Positions 52,422 to 60,139 of a stretch of DNA of 64,000 bases are shown here, piece after piece. The first letter of the stretch is position 1, and every line of letters starts with the position of its first letter. The notes beneath the pieces are model-generated. The model saw only the letters and a list, made by a program, of their open reading frames with translations, was not told where the DNA came from and searched no databases. Both the position numbers and the translations under genes were made by a program. The stretch comes from a virus, in the IMG/VR virus record IMGVR_UViG_3300025012_000042, positions 1-64,000 of that record. The stretch is one strand, 5' to 3'.

Positions 52422-52859
52422 ATGACATATTACTCAGATATAATTTGTAACCTGTGTCCAAGAATTGAGTCATGTGAATTTCCATGTAATAAATATACTG
52501 ATTATATGCACAACCAATCATTAAAAAATAATAATATTAGCGAGAGATATGAAGATATACATAGTGAATCAATTACAAAAATTTCATATGAATGTGATGA
52601 CATTGAAAATTTTATGGAATTTAGCGTTGGAGATCCAGAATATTTACAAATTTGCAATGGTTTAATTTCTCCAATTCAAGCAATAGATTTTAGTAAATTG
52701 CGTCAATATATGATTGAAAAGAATGAAGAATATTCTAAAGATTATGGGTTGTGTGAAACTTGTCATAGTGAATTACAAGAAATTAAGGAGTCAAGAGGGG
52801 AACACTTTGGTAGAGAAAGTTTTGAAAGAATAATGATTTGTACTCGTTGTGGAGAATAA
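52422..52859 (+). CDS. Cys-rich hypothetical protein (145 aa)
   Basis: AAAGGAGATAAGATAAACT then ATG. N-terminal CNLCPRIESCEFPC and C-terminal CETCHSEL...CTRCG, so two metal sites. The first motif resembles the other Cys-x2-Cys-x6-Cys miniproteins. Unknown function. Confidence 0.65.
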   Translation: MTYYSDIICNLCPRIESCEFPCNKYTDYMHNQSLKNNNISERYEDIHSESITKISYECDDIENFMEFSVGDPEYLQICNGLISPIQAIDFSKLRQYMIEKNEEYSKDYGLCETCHSELQEIKESRGEHFGRESFERIMICTRCGE

Positions 52860-52895
52860 TATATAAATTTTAAATTAAGAAAGAAGGAATTAACA

Positions 52896-53249
52896 ATGGC
52901 AAAGATTAAACAATTCTGTAATAAAAACAAAAACAATAAGAATATTAAATATCAAGTGAGATTTGGAGTTAATCTATTTGAAGAAGGCAAATCGGGAGTA
53001 TTTGGAAAACCTACATTTCTTAAAACAATTGAGGAAGCAAAGAAAGAAGTATTTGAGACATATAATACTGCAATTAAAGATATGTTTCCTGATGCAGAAT
53101 GTGGTGAATTAATTATGGTTAGTGATTTAAAATGCGATTGTGGATGTAATTATGAATCTGCTAAGTATGAGGATGGGACTGAGTTGATTGGTAGGATGGA
53201 GATAGAATTTGAGGGAGGAGAAGGGTATGTTGAGATTGTGAAGGGATGA
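52896..53249 (+). CDS. Hypothetical protein with CxCxC motif (117 aa)
   Basis: AGAAGGAATTAACA then ATG. Basic first part, CDCGC near 86, Glu/Gly-rich C-terminus. Last gene of the long rightward gene run, followed by a strong terminator. Confidence 0.6.
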   Translation: MAKIKQFCNKNKNNKNIKYQVRFGVNLFEEGKSGVFGKPTFLKTIEEAKKEVFETYNTAIKDMFPDAECGELIMVSDLKCDCGCNYESAKYEDGTELIGRMEIEFEGGEGYVEIVKG

Positions 53250-53284
53250 TTAACAAATATAATAATATAATGTTTTAATAAGTT

Positions 53285-53310
53285 AAGGATGCTGAATGGC
53301 ATCCTTCTTT
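53285..53310 (+). terminator. Rho-independent terminator
   Basis: AAGGATGC TGAATG GCATCCTT, an eight-base stem, followed by CTTT; ends the rightward gene run at 53249. Confidence 0.8.
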
Positions 53311-53340
53311 AAAATTTCTAAATTAATAAATAATATTTGT

Positions 53341-53369
53341 TTGACATATAATATAATTTATGATATAAT
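53341..53369 (+). promoter_or_regulatory. Sigma-A type promoter of the second homing nuclease
   Basis: TTGACA at 53341, 17-base spacer, TATAAT at 53364, both perfect. Upstream of 53411 only, so the nuclease has its own strong promoter. Confidence 0.85.
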
Positions 53370-53410
53370 ATTAGTGGGTAGGTTTAATATTTATAGAAGG
53401 AGGGTTAGAT

Positions 53411-54946
53411 ATGTTAATTAGTAAAACAGTAATAATTAAATGGCATAATAAGACTAAAAAATGGTATGAGAATAAAGGTTACATATATACTCACAATGGT
53501 GACGAATTTGAAGTTAAAGTGGAAGATTTACAAGATGGATCTCACGCATTGGTAGATGTGCAATGTGACGAATGTGGAGAAATATTAAAGGGAAAGAAAT
53601 GGCAAAGTTACAAAAGACACGTGAAAGAAGATGGTAAATATTATTGTAGTCCATGTGCATCACGATTATATGGGGGAGAAATAACCAGGAAAATAAAACT
53701 GTCAAAAAGTAAATCATTTAAACAATGGTGCTACTTGAATCTTTCAAAAGAATTAGCAATATGGACGTTATCTAGATGGGATTATGAATTAAATATCGAT
53801 AAAGATGGTAACGTAATATTGCCTGATGATGTAAGTTACGGTTCTGACAAAGGGTATTGGTTTAAATGTCTTGATCGTCCTGAACATGGATCAGAATTAA
53901 AGAGCATTCATAGTTTTACAAATGGTCGAGAAAAAAGTATTAATTGCATTAAATGCAATTCAATTTCAATTACACATCCATTGGCTGTTAAATATTTGGC
54001 GAATCCAGAAGACGCATTAAAATATTCTCATAGTTCAATGGTTGAAGTTATTACAAAATGCCCAGAATGTGGTCATGAAAAATCAATGGATATTAACCGT
54101 TTAATAAATAAGGGGTTTAGTTGTTCTGTTTGCTCATCTGGGTATTACCCAGAAAAATTTGTATTTAACATGTTAAAACAATTAAATACAAATTTTCAAA
54201 CACAATTATCTAAAAAAACATTTAAATGGTGCGATAAATATAAATATGACAACTACATAAATAAAATAAATTGTATTATAGAAACTCACGGGATTCAACA
54301 CTATGAAGATTCTACTGGTAATTGGATGAAATTGTGTGAAGTCCAAAAAAATGACAGGAATAAAGAGGAATTGGCTAAAAACAACGATATTGAAAATTAC
54401 ATTGTAATTGATTGTCGTAAGTCAGATATGGAATGGATTAAAAAAAGTATTATGAATTCTGAATTACCCAAGTTGTTAGATTTTAAAGATGATGATGTAA
54501 ATTGGCTAGAATGTCATGAGTATGGTTGTAAAAGCTCTGTAAAATTAGTTTGTATTGAGTGGCATGGCGAAGTTAATAATATTTTAAATATAGAAAATAA
54601 ATTAAAAATAAGTAGAAGTGCGGTAATAAATTACTTGAAACAAGGAACTAAACTAGGATGGTGTATACCTCCCTACAATCCCAAGCAAGAACAAGAAAAA
54701 AGAATTGAATTAATGAAAAAGAAAATTAGTAAAAAGGTAATATGCTTAACTACAAAGGAGATATTTAATAGTATATCGGAAGCGACAATAAAAAATAATT
54801 TACGCAATAGTAGTGGTATATCTCAATGCTGTTTAAACAAAAGGAAATCATCTGGAAAACATTTAGAAACAAATGAACCGTTAAGATGGATGTATCATGA
54901 TGAGTATTTAGAAACACAAAATCAAGAACTTCTCCCATTACAATAA
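53411..54946 (+). CDS. Homing-type nuclease with Zn ribbons and C-terminal NUMOD-like module
   Basis: 511 residues, GAAGGAGGG site. Residues 1-175 are homologous to 14317-15672 (KVEDLQDGSHALVDVQCDECG...CSPC). Two further Cys pairs (CIKC, CPECG/CSVC) lead to a PD-(D/E)XK-like core (KYDNYINKINCIIETHG...DRNKEELAKNNDI) and then a DNA-binding C-terminus, SKKVICLTTKEIFNSISEAT, of the IENR/NUMOD type. Free-standing homing endonuclease predicted. Its 3' end overlaps the leftward rep gene by 25 bases. Confidence 0.75.
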   Translation: MLISKTVIIKWHNKTKKWYENKGYIYTHNGDEFEVKVEDLQDGSHALVDVQCDECGEILKGKKWQSYKRHVKEDGKYYCSPCASRLYGGEITRKIKLSKSKSFKQWCYLNLSKELAIWTLSRWDYELNIDKDGNVILPDDVSYGSDKGYWFKCLDRPEHGSELKSIHSFTNGREKSINCIKCNSISITHPLAVKYLANPEDALKYSHSSMVEVITKCPECGHEKSMDINRLINKGFSCSVCSSGYYPEKFVFNMLKQLNTNFQTQLSKKTFKWCDKYKYDNYINKINCIIETHGIQHYEDSTGNWMKLCEVQKNDRNKEELAKNNDIENYIVIDCRKSDMEWIKKSIMNSELPKLLDFKDDDVNWLECHEYGCKSSVKLVCIEWHGEVNNILNIENKLKISRSAVINYLKQGTKLGWCIPPYNPKQEQEKRIELMKKKISKKVICLTTKEIFNSISEATIKNNLRNSSGISQCCLNKRKSSGKHLETNEPLRWMYHDEYLETQNQELLPLQ

Positions 54947-55659
54947 TGATAATTAAAGTAAGCACTTTCTCCGGAAACAAAATCTCTAAGTATTTTCTTT
55001 ACAAAACCAAAAGGATTCTTAATATGGAATTTTGCATTGAATAATGTATCTAAAGCACTTTTTAATTGATCTGCATTAGCATTGACCTCTCTTAATATTT
55101 TAGTTACAGTAATTGCAAAATCTGAATCTGGGTCTATCCGAGAATCTCCAAGAGTTTTTATGATAGACCAATCATTTTCTTGATTCCAAAATTCTTCTTT
55201 TACAGGTTCATTTTCTGATTTAACCATACATACATCTTTAAATATTGTTGTATTAGGTGTAATGATAGGGACATCTAGGGAAACTTCTTGGACATCTTGT
55301 CTTTTTTTATCCACAGGTTTAGAGGGGATAGGAACACCTAATAATTTATACAAAACATCTAAATCAATTCTATAGGATTTTCCATGATACCAATCTTTAG
55401 ATTCAAATTGTTTAGATATTAAAACTTTCTTATTCTCTAAATCTTTAATTGCTCTTTGAATTGTCTTAGTAGATTTGTTAAGTTCTAAGGCCCACTGATC
55501 TACTGTCTTATAAACCCATAAGAAACCATCTCTATACTTGGTTGCTCTATTCATCCAATACTTCAAACGCGACAATAATTCTGCTTGGGTCTGCCCAAAA
55601 ACATTAACAACAGTAGGTTGAACAACAATTGGTAATTCATTTTCTAAAATAAGATCCAT
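54922..55659 (-). CDS. Winged-helix plasmid replication initiator
   Basis: Leftward, 245 residues from the ATG at 55657-55659 (ribosome site AGAAGG); an upstream ATG at 55683 has none. TQAELLSRLKYWMNRATK, WVYKTVDQWALELNKSTKTIQRAIKDLENKK is a typical wHTH replication-protein N-terminus; the C-terminus is a small helical domain. A DnaA box (55307-55315) lies inside the gene. Likely initiates plasmid replication with DnaA. Leader is covered by two predicted antisense RNAs. Confidence 0.7.
   Translation of the reverse strand: MDLILENELPIVVQPTVVNVFGQTQAELLSRLKYWMNRATKYRDGFLWVYKTVDQWALELNKSTKTIQRAIKDLENKKVLISKQFESKDWYHGKSYRIDLDVLYKLLGVPIPSKPVDKKRQDVQEVSLDVPIITPNTTIFKDVCMVKSENEPVKEEFWNQENDWSIIKTLGDSRIDPDSDFAITVTKILREVNANADQLKSALDTLFNAKFHIKNPFGFVKKILRDFVSGESAYFNYHYCNGRSS
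55307..55315 (+). promoter_or_regulatory. DnaA box inside rep
   Basis: TTATCCACA, a perfect match to the consensus, followed by GG. Confidence 0.6.
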
Positions 55660-55709
55660 CTGATTAAAACCTTCTTTCAGCATTTTTCGAATAGCAATGC
55701 TGAAGACTG

Positions 55710-55738
55710 TTTACAAATTTTTAAAATCATGCTAAAAT
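55710..55738 (+). promoter_or_regulatory. Promoter of short antisense RNA 1
   Basis: TTTACA at 55710, 17-base spacer, TAAAAT at 55733, pointing rightward, that is against rep. Confidence 0.65.
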
Positions 55739-55744
55739 GACTTA

Positions 55745-55821
55745 AAGAATTTAATACGAGTCTTCGTGGTCTCCTACTAGATGTTGTGTCGGCAAAACTT
55801 AGCATCTAATAGGAGATTTTT
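55745..55821 (+). ncRNA. Predicted short RNA 1 antisense to the rep leader
   Basis: Begins about seven bases after TAAAAT and ends at a terminator: CTCCTA..TAGATG (55771-55783) pairs with CATCTA..TAGGAG (55803-55815), followed by ATTTTTC. About 75 bases. It is rightward, upstream of the leftward rep gene, hence complementary to the rep leader; countertranscript copy-number control is inferred. Confidence 0.6.
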
Positions 55822-55859
55822 CATTACCTATTCAATTTGATTAATATTAACTCAATAAA

Positions 55860-55901
55860 AAAGTTAGTAGCACGTACATCTCTGCACCAACTACTAACTT
55901 T
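55860..55901. terminator. Bidirectional hairpin in the rep leader
   Basis: AAGTTAGTAG and CTACTAACTT, stem of ten or more, 20-base loop. Adjacent A/T runs on both sides mean it could terminate in either direction or be a leader attenuator. Confidence 0.55.
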
Positions 55902-55933
55902 GAAATCCTTAATCTAATTTATTATCCAAAGAC

Positions 55934-55962
55934 TTGATTTTCTCACAGTCTTTGTTTATAAT
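55934..55962 (+). promoter_or_regulatory. Promoter of short antisense RNA 2
   Basis: TTGATT at 55934, 17-base spacer, TATAAT at 55957. Confidence 0.65.
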
Positions 55963-55968
55963 AATCTC

Positions 55969-56049
55969 AAGAACTTAAAGCTTAATGTTGGTTCAGAACA
56001 TTTTGCTAGAAAACACTTGATCTTTGCAAGAGGTCAGGTGTTTTTGAAT
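55969..56049 (+). ncRNA. Predicted short RNA 2 upstream of rep
   Basis: Starts about six bases after TATAAT and ends at a 13-pair hairpin (AAAACACTTGATC at 56010-56022 with GGTCAGGTGTTTT at 56032-56044) followed by TGAATTT. About 80 bases, same length class and direction as RNA 1. A second regulator, or a transcript that primes or competes at the origin, are possible. Confidence 0.6.
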
Positions 56050-56129
56050 TTATTGAGTTAATTTGATTTTTGATTTGTTAGAGTTATATATTCGACAGGT
56101 TGATACAATTCTCCTTCTAAGAAGAAAAA

Positions 56130-56200
56130 TTATCCACAGGTAATAGTATATATCATAATTTCCTTTGTGGATAGATAGTCTTCGACAAAATTTATCCACA
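56130..56200. other. Predicted origin region with DnaA boxes
   Basis: TTATCCACA at 56130-56138 and 56192-56200 (perfect) and its inverse with one mismatch at 56166-56174 (TGTGGATAG), all in an AT-rich 70-base stretch upstream of rep. The layout fits a DnaA-assisted plasmid origin. Confidence 0.65.
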
Positions 56201-56239
56201 TGTTGATAAGTGTTCAGGTCGGACAATAAAACAAAAAAT

Positions 56240-56279
56240 AAGCCACACTCAGATACAATTAAGTATTCTGGTGTGGCTT
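56240..56279 (-). terminator. Terminator of the leftward gene 56284-56583
   Basis: AAGCCACAC (56240-56248) pairs with GTGTGGCTT (56271-56279); read leftward, it is followed by ATTTTTTGTTTT. Separates the gene from the origin. Confidence 0.75.
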
Positions 56280-56283
56280 ATAA

Positions 56284-56583
56284 CTATTTCCTATTAGATT
56301 CAATCATATCTGCTAAAAGTTGCACTCTTTTACTTGCTTCTTTCTTTCCTATACTCTGTTCCCATTCATCATAGGTAGTATTATCTAAATCTAATCCCAT
56401 TATTTTTCTAAACATTTCATGGAGACATTCTGTTAATAAACCACTAACATCTCGATCTGTTTTTTCGGCTACTTCAAACAATACCTTCATTTCTAAACTA
56501 TCAGCAGATAACATAAATTCAGGAAAATCATTGTTTTCGCAATGTACAGGTATGAATTTATACGGTCTACTTTTTAAATCCAC
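56284..56583 (-). CDS. Leftward hypothetical protein (99 aa)
   Basis: Ends beside the terminator at 56240-56279. Mainly helical with FEVAEKTDRDVSGLLTECLHEMF, which could be a helical DNA-binding or partition-linked domain. Lies downstream of the KfrA-like gene, probably the same operon. Unknown function. Confidence 0.6.
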   Translation of the reverse strand: MDLKSRPYKFIPVHCENNDFPEFMLSADSLEMKVLFEVAEKTDRDVSGLLTECLHEMFRKIMGLDLDNTTYDEWEQSIGKKEASKRVQLLADMIESNRK

Positions 56584-56644
56584 TTACTTCAACTCCTTTA
56601 TATAAAATATATTAGCATTGAATATCCTTAAAGTCCACATGCTT

Positions 56645-57466
56645 TCACCTAACATTCACTGGCAACCATATTTTCTCCTTAACCTCTATTCTTTCAATTT
56701 CTCTTTTCATCTCATTAATCCTATTATCGCATTCATCTTTCATTTCTTGTCTCATTACCCTTAATTCCAATACATGACTTTCTCTCAATTCACTAATTTC
56801 CTTAATTCTATCTTGTTTTAACTCAACTAATTGTCCTTCTAAAAACACCGATCTATTCTCTGATTCTTTTAATTGAAGTTGCAAATATTTATTAGAGTCT
56901 TCCATCTCGCCGATAGAAAGTTCCAATTCATCTACCGACCCAATTCTTTTCTTCATCTCATCATTTTCTAATCTTAATGTTTCTATTAAATAATTTGAGT
57001 TATTATGTCCGGCCTCTAATTCAATATTCCTTTTGGATAAAGTCTCCGACTTATCTTCTGCTTCTTTTTTAGCTTTATCAGAATCTTTTTTGCTATTTTC
57101 AGCAATATCAATTCTTTCTCTTAGAGAATCTAAAGTGGTTTTAAAATCATTTGTTAATGTTTGAACTGTCTCCATATGGAATCTTTTCTGATCAGCTTCA
57201 CTCCTGGTAATCTCAGTAAACATTTGAACTATGCGTTCTACATGCTCTTTCATTTTCAACATGTTTGGAGTTATAAGTTCGGATATTCCACCCGATTCTG
57301 ATTCTAATTGATCTTTCTTTAATCTGATTACATCAAGCAATAAGTCTTTTGATGTTAAACCTGTGCGGGTTTGAAGTGAGGCCCATTCATTTTTACCATC
57401 TTCGTTGTCTAATCTGATTGAAAGGGAGGATGGAGATGGTTTTCTAGTATCTTCTGATTCATTCAT
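56645..57466 (-). CDS. KfrA-like coiled-coil DNA-binding protein
   Basis: Leftward, 273 residues, AAAGGAGG site. Short N-terminal region (PSPSSLSIRLDNEDGK...WASLQTRTGLTSKDLL) resembles a small DNA-binding domain, followed by about 200 residues of coiled coil (SLRERIDIAENSKKDS; RMRQEMKDECD-type). Architecture is like plasmid KfrA proteins, which bind operators upstream of their own gene; four TGTATACA-like sites lie upstream. Confidence 0.55.
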   Translation of the reverse strand: MNESEDTRKPSPSSLSIRLDNEDGKNEWASLQTRTGLTSKDLLLDVIRLKKDQLESESGGISELITPNMLKMKEHVERIVQMFTEITRSEADQKRFHMETVQTLTNDFKTTLDSLRERIDIAENSKKDSDKAKKEAEDKSETLSKRNIELEAGHNNSNYLIETLRLENDEMKKRIGSVDELELSIGEMEDSNKYLQLQLKESENRSVFLEGQLVELKQDRIKEISELRESHVLELRVMRQEMKDECDNRINEMKREIERIEVKEKIWLPVNVR

Positions 57467-57496
57467 GATTTGGTGCCTCCTTTGAGATTATGATAA

Positions 57497-57561
57497 TGTA
57501 TACATTTTAGGTAGTTATAATGGTACGTATACACATGTATACACGTAAACTTTTGTATACA
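57497..57561. promoter_or_regulatory. Repeated palindrome GTATAC (operator array)
   Basis: Four copies of the palindrome core GTATAC: TGTATACA at 57497-57504, 57536-57543 and 57554-57561, and GTATACA at 57527-57533. They lie just upstream of the leftward 273-aa coiled-coil gene. Autorepressor binding sites are inferred. Confidence 0.65.
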
Positions 57562-57609
57562 TTGATTATAGCATAAAATGGTAAGGTGAGCAAGATGTAT
57601 AAAAATGTG

Positions 57610-57680
57610 TTGCAAAGTATGGGGTATGACTATATAATATCCATAAAGGTAAATACCCCATACTTTATAGTGGGGTATAA
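57610..57680 (+). promoter_or_regulatory. parMR promoter and upstream repeat cluster (parC-like)
   Basis: TTGCAA at 57610, 17-base spacer, TATAAT at 57633. The repeat AGTATGGGGTATGAC lies in the spacer and recurs inverted at 57651-57665 (ATACCCCATACT) and partly at 57669-57679 (TGGGGTAT). ParR binding here would repress and also form the centromere. Confidence 0.65.
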
Positions 57681-57698
57681 TATGAAGGAGGAATATTT

Positions 57699-58550
57699 AT
57701 GGCAATTCAGATCATTCCAATCGACTGTGGACGCAACACTGTAAAGTTATTAAACAATCAATCATTTAGATCTGTGGTTGGAGATTGGCATCATAGGGAA
57801 ATATCTGATAATGAAGAATATGAAGTAATTATCAACGACAAAGAAAAACATTTTGTAGGACAATTGGCACTCGATGAGTCGTTTGCCCCAATCGAGATGA
57901 GTACAACATCAAAGATTCATGAACAGACAAGAGTGCTTTTTTTAACTGGGGTCGGCCTATCCTTAGAGGAAGATGACAGTGATTTATATATTTGCACAGG
58001 TGTACCAGTTGATCAGTTCAATGCCACAACAAAATCTGCATTGGAAAATTTATTATTTGGCAAATACGATATTCAAATTAATGGGGAACATAAAAAATTC
58101 TGTATAAACAATCTAAATATTATACCTGAATCTGTTGCCAGCTTTCAATATGCATTATCGAAAGATGAAAATTTATCAATTGGTAAGAAAAGAATAATTG
58201 ACTTAGGAAGTTTAACCGTGAATTATAGTTCTATGAACGGTAGTAAGTTTGTCACAAGAGATTCTGGAACACTGGCTTTCGGTTCCATTAAACTAAAAGG
58301 GAATCAAATTGATAATTCTCAATATGTTGGAAAGATTGTAGCTGAACTTAGTCAGAGATTCACAGACTACGAAATCTCTGATCGAGTTTTATTAACTGGT
58401 GGAGGAGCATTGCAATTTGGTGATTTATTTAAGAAATATTATCCTAATTGCTCAGTTTTAGATAATTGTGTCTATGCTAATGTAGAAGGTTATCACAGGA
58501 TGGGCGTGAAAAAATGGGCAAAAGCACAGGCGAACTCACAGGTCGAGTAA
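57699..58550 (+). CDS. parM: ParM/Alp-type actin-like partition ATPase
   Basis: 283 residues, AAGGAGG site. Actin-fold motifs: phosphate 1 PIDCGRNTVKL near 7, phosphate 2 RIIDLGSLTV near 165, adenosine motif LLTGGGALQFGD near 232. Family length normal. Polymerises to push plasmid copies apart; partner is the overlapping small gene. Confidence 0.8.
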   Translation: MAIQIIPIDCGRNTVKLLNNQSFRSVVGDWHHREISDNEEYEVIINDKEKHFVGQLALDESFAPIEMSTTSKIHEQTRVLFLTGVGLSLEEDDSDLYICTGVPVDQFNATTKSALENLLFGKYDIQINGEHKKFCINNLNIIPESVASFQYALSKDENLSIGKKRIIDLGSLTVNYSSMNGSKFVTRDSGTLAFGSIKLKGNQIDNSQYVGKIVAELSQRFTDYEISDRVLLTGGGALQFGDLFKKYYPNCSVLDNCVYANVEGYHRMGVKKWAKAQANSQVE

Positions 58551-58765
58551 AAAGAAAAGGTGTTTATTTTAATTTAGACGATGAAGATGAATTATTACTT
58601 TATGAAAAGGCAAACGAGATTAGAAATTTTAGTAAATGGGTTAAGAAGCAATTAGTTAATGATGGGGTCGTAGTTAAAGAGGGAATAAAAGAGACTGTAG
58701 TAGAGCATATTAAGGTTGAAAGAAGGAGAGTAGAAAAGGATGAACTTGACGATATGATGATTTAA
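58514..58765 (+). CDS. parR: ParR-like small DNA-binding protein
   Basis: 83 residues, starting inside parM (typical coupling). Basic beta-start (RVKRKGVYFNLDDEDELLLYEKA) then a helix and acidic tail, fitting ribbon-helix-helix ParR. Expected to bind the flanking repeats and cap ParM filaments. Confidence 0.65.
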   Translation: MGKSTGELTGRVKRKGVYFNLDDEDELLLYEKANEIRNFSKWVKKQLVNDGVVVKEGIKETVVEHIKVERRRVEKDELDDMMI

Positions 58766-58800
58766 AGACATAACTGTAATAGTTGTGTCTTCTTTTTGTT
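58766..58800 (+). terminator. Terminator of parMR
   Basis: AGACATAACT (58766-58775) pairs with AGTTGTGTCT (58781-58790, one G-T), followed by TCTTTTTG. Confidence 0.8.
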
Positions 58801-58886
58801 TAGATAGTATGTAGGAATATAAGGGGTAATGTTTGTGGTAATGGGATAGTATGTAGGAAAATTTATAGGAGAGTATGGGGTATGAA
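58801..58886. repeat. Downstream partition-type repeats
   Basis: GATAGTATGTAGGAAT at 58803-58818, GATAGTATGTAGGAAA at 58845-58860, and GAGTATGGGGTATGAA near 58871-58886; the last matches the AGTATGGGGTATGAC upstream of parM. Repeats flank both ends of parMR, so ParR may bind two sites. Confidence 0.6.
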
Positions 58887-58890
58887 ATTA

Positions 58891-58920
58891 GTCCTGAGAA
58901 ATCAGGGCTTATTCTTTTCC
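58891..58920 (+). terminator. Hairpin with T-run
   Basis: GTCCTGA GAAA TCAGGGC, seven pairs with one G-T, followed by TTATTCTTTT. A second stop signal behind parMR. Confidence 0.65.
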
Positions 58921-59021
58921 CATTTATTACATTTACTAAAAGTGTAATATTGTACAATCCCTACTCAATAAAGATTAAACATATCATCATTAATCACAAT
59001 CTATCAAAGGAGGATGCAACA

Positions 59022-59282
59022 TTGATTACCGATAAACTCAATAAATCAGAGATTAAAGTTCTTCAAGTTCTTCAAGAATCAAATATCACTAATGATATGA
59101 ATGCTATGAAAATATCAACATTGTCAGAGAAAACTGGATTAAGTTATTTCATTGTAAGAAATATTATCAAGAGTTTTTATATTGCTGGTATCTGTACAAA
59201 AGGACGGAAAGAGGGGAATGGAGAGACATTTTATTTAAGTGAATTATATCAAGAAATTAAGGGAGGAATTATTAATGAGTAA
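59022..59282 (+). CDS. Winged-helix (MarR-like) regulator
   Basis: 86 residues; TTG start eight bases after AAAGGAGG. SEIKVLQVLQESN...LSEKTGLSYFIVRNIIKSF is a winged helix-turn-helix with recognition helix near 40-55, then a small wing (CTKGRKEGNGETFYL). Overlaps the next gene start. Might regulate the conjugation genes to its right. Confidence 0.7.
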   Translation: MITDKLNKSEIKVLQVLQESNITNDMNAMKISTLSEKTGLSYFIVRNIIKSFYIAGICTKGRKEGNGETFYLSELYQEIKGGIINE

Positions 59283-59577
59283 ATTATACACAATCCTAAA
59301 ACCAAGTAATTCTATCTATAAGAAAACACAAAAGCGACTTCAAACTGTAACTTTTAATTGTGAAATATGTGCAATTAAATATCCTACGTTTACCGAAAAA
59401 TCTATTATCACAAAAGATATTGATTCTGAACTTATTCATGTTTTAAATTATTGTCCTAAATGTTTACAGAGATTCCCCATTCAATTTAATTTAAATGATA
59501 ATAGTGTTTCTATAGCATGGCCTAGTTGGGATGGTAAGGATGAAGATGGAATTTATCCGAGGAGAATGGAGGGTTAG
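59275..59577 (+). CDS. Small zinc-binding protein (100 aa)
   Basis: ATG overlaps the regulator stop; ribosome site GGGAGG inside it. CEIC and CPKC pairs about 35 residues apart form a zinc ribbon. Unknown function. Confidence 0.6.
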   Translation: MSKLYTILKPSNSIYKKTQKRLQTVTFNCEICAIKYPTFTEKSIITKDIDSELIHVLNYCPKCLQRFPIQFNLNDNSVSIAWPSWDGKDEDGIYPRRMEG

Positions 59578-59602
59578 AGGTTAGATTAAGGGAGGAATCA
59601 TA

Positions 59603-59890
59603 ATGCAAGCATATTTTACTAAATTTGATAATGATTCTAATTGGGTTAAGGGTGAAGTCGGTAGATTTAGATTTGATGCTAAACTATACAACACTCCATC
59701 TAGATTAGGTATTGATGGTGGAAGGGTTAGTGCGTTAGCAATATTTGAAGGAGAACAGTTTAATCATAATAATTGCGAAGTTCATTATAATCGTGGATGG
59801 GACATTGAACCAAATGAGGATATGATGGATTATTTTGATGCTGTAATGGATTTATTGGAGAATAGTGAGGAAAGGGATTTGGATGAGTAA
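59603..59890 (+). CDS. Conserved small plasmid/phage-type protein (95 aa)
   Basis: GGGAGGAATCATA then ATG. Pattern FDAKLYNTPSRLGIDGGRVS...YNRGWDIEP is one I associate with a widespread small mobile-element family (DUF7678-like); function unknown. Its end overlaps the next start. Confidence 0.6.
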   Translation: MQAYFTKFDNDSNWVKGEVGRFRFDAKLYNTPSRLGIDGGRVSALAIFEGEQFNHNNCEVHYNRGWDIEPNEDMMDYFDAVMDLLENSEERDLDE

Positions 59891-60125
59891 TGATATTTAC
59901 CTTAAAGTATTGGACTTAGCAGGTTACGAATTAGAATATGGTATTTCATTAGAGACTCAAGTTAGGAATTTGTTTATTGATATGGTAGATGGTGGAATGT
60001 ATTCAGATGTAAGGAATAAAGAGGAAGTAGATGATTTTATTGAGGAAATTGGAATTGATGGAGTGGTTAAGATGTTGGTTAGAAGTATGGAGGGTTATAG
60101 GGAGTTTAAGGTTAAGTATGGTTAA
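59883..60125 (+). CDS. Small hypothetical protein (80 aa)
   Basis: ATG overlapping the previous stop. Acidic helical protein; no motif recognised. Last small gene before the conjugation block. Confidence 0.55.
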   Translation: MSNDIYLKVLDLAGYELEYGISLETQVRNLFIDMVDGGMYSDVRNKEEVDDFIEEIGIDGVVKMLVRSMEGYREFKVKYG

Positions 60126-60139
60126 GGAGTTAAATTAGT

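Noticed and set aside
53514-53717. Leftward frame opposite the second homing nuclease
   Set aside because: No ribosome site, and the rightward gene with promoter and zinc motifs explains the sequence.
57540-57620. TTTACG as -35 of the leftward coiled-coil gene
   Set aside because: Spacing to the nearest TATAAC on the minus strand is 24 bases, too long for a sigma-A promoter.
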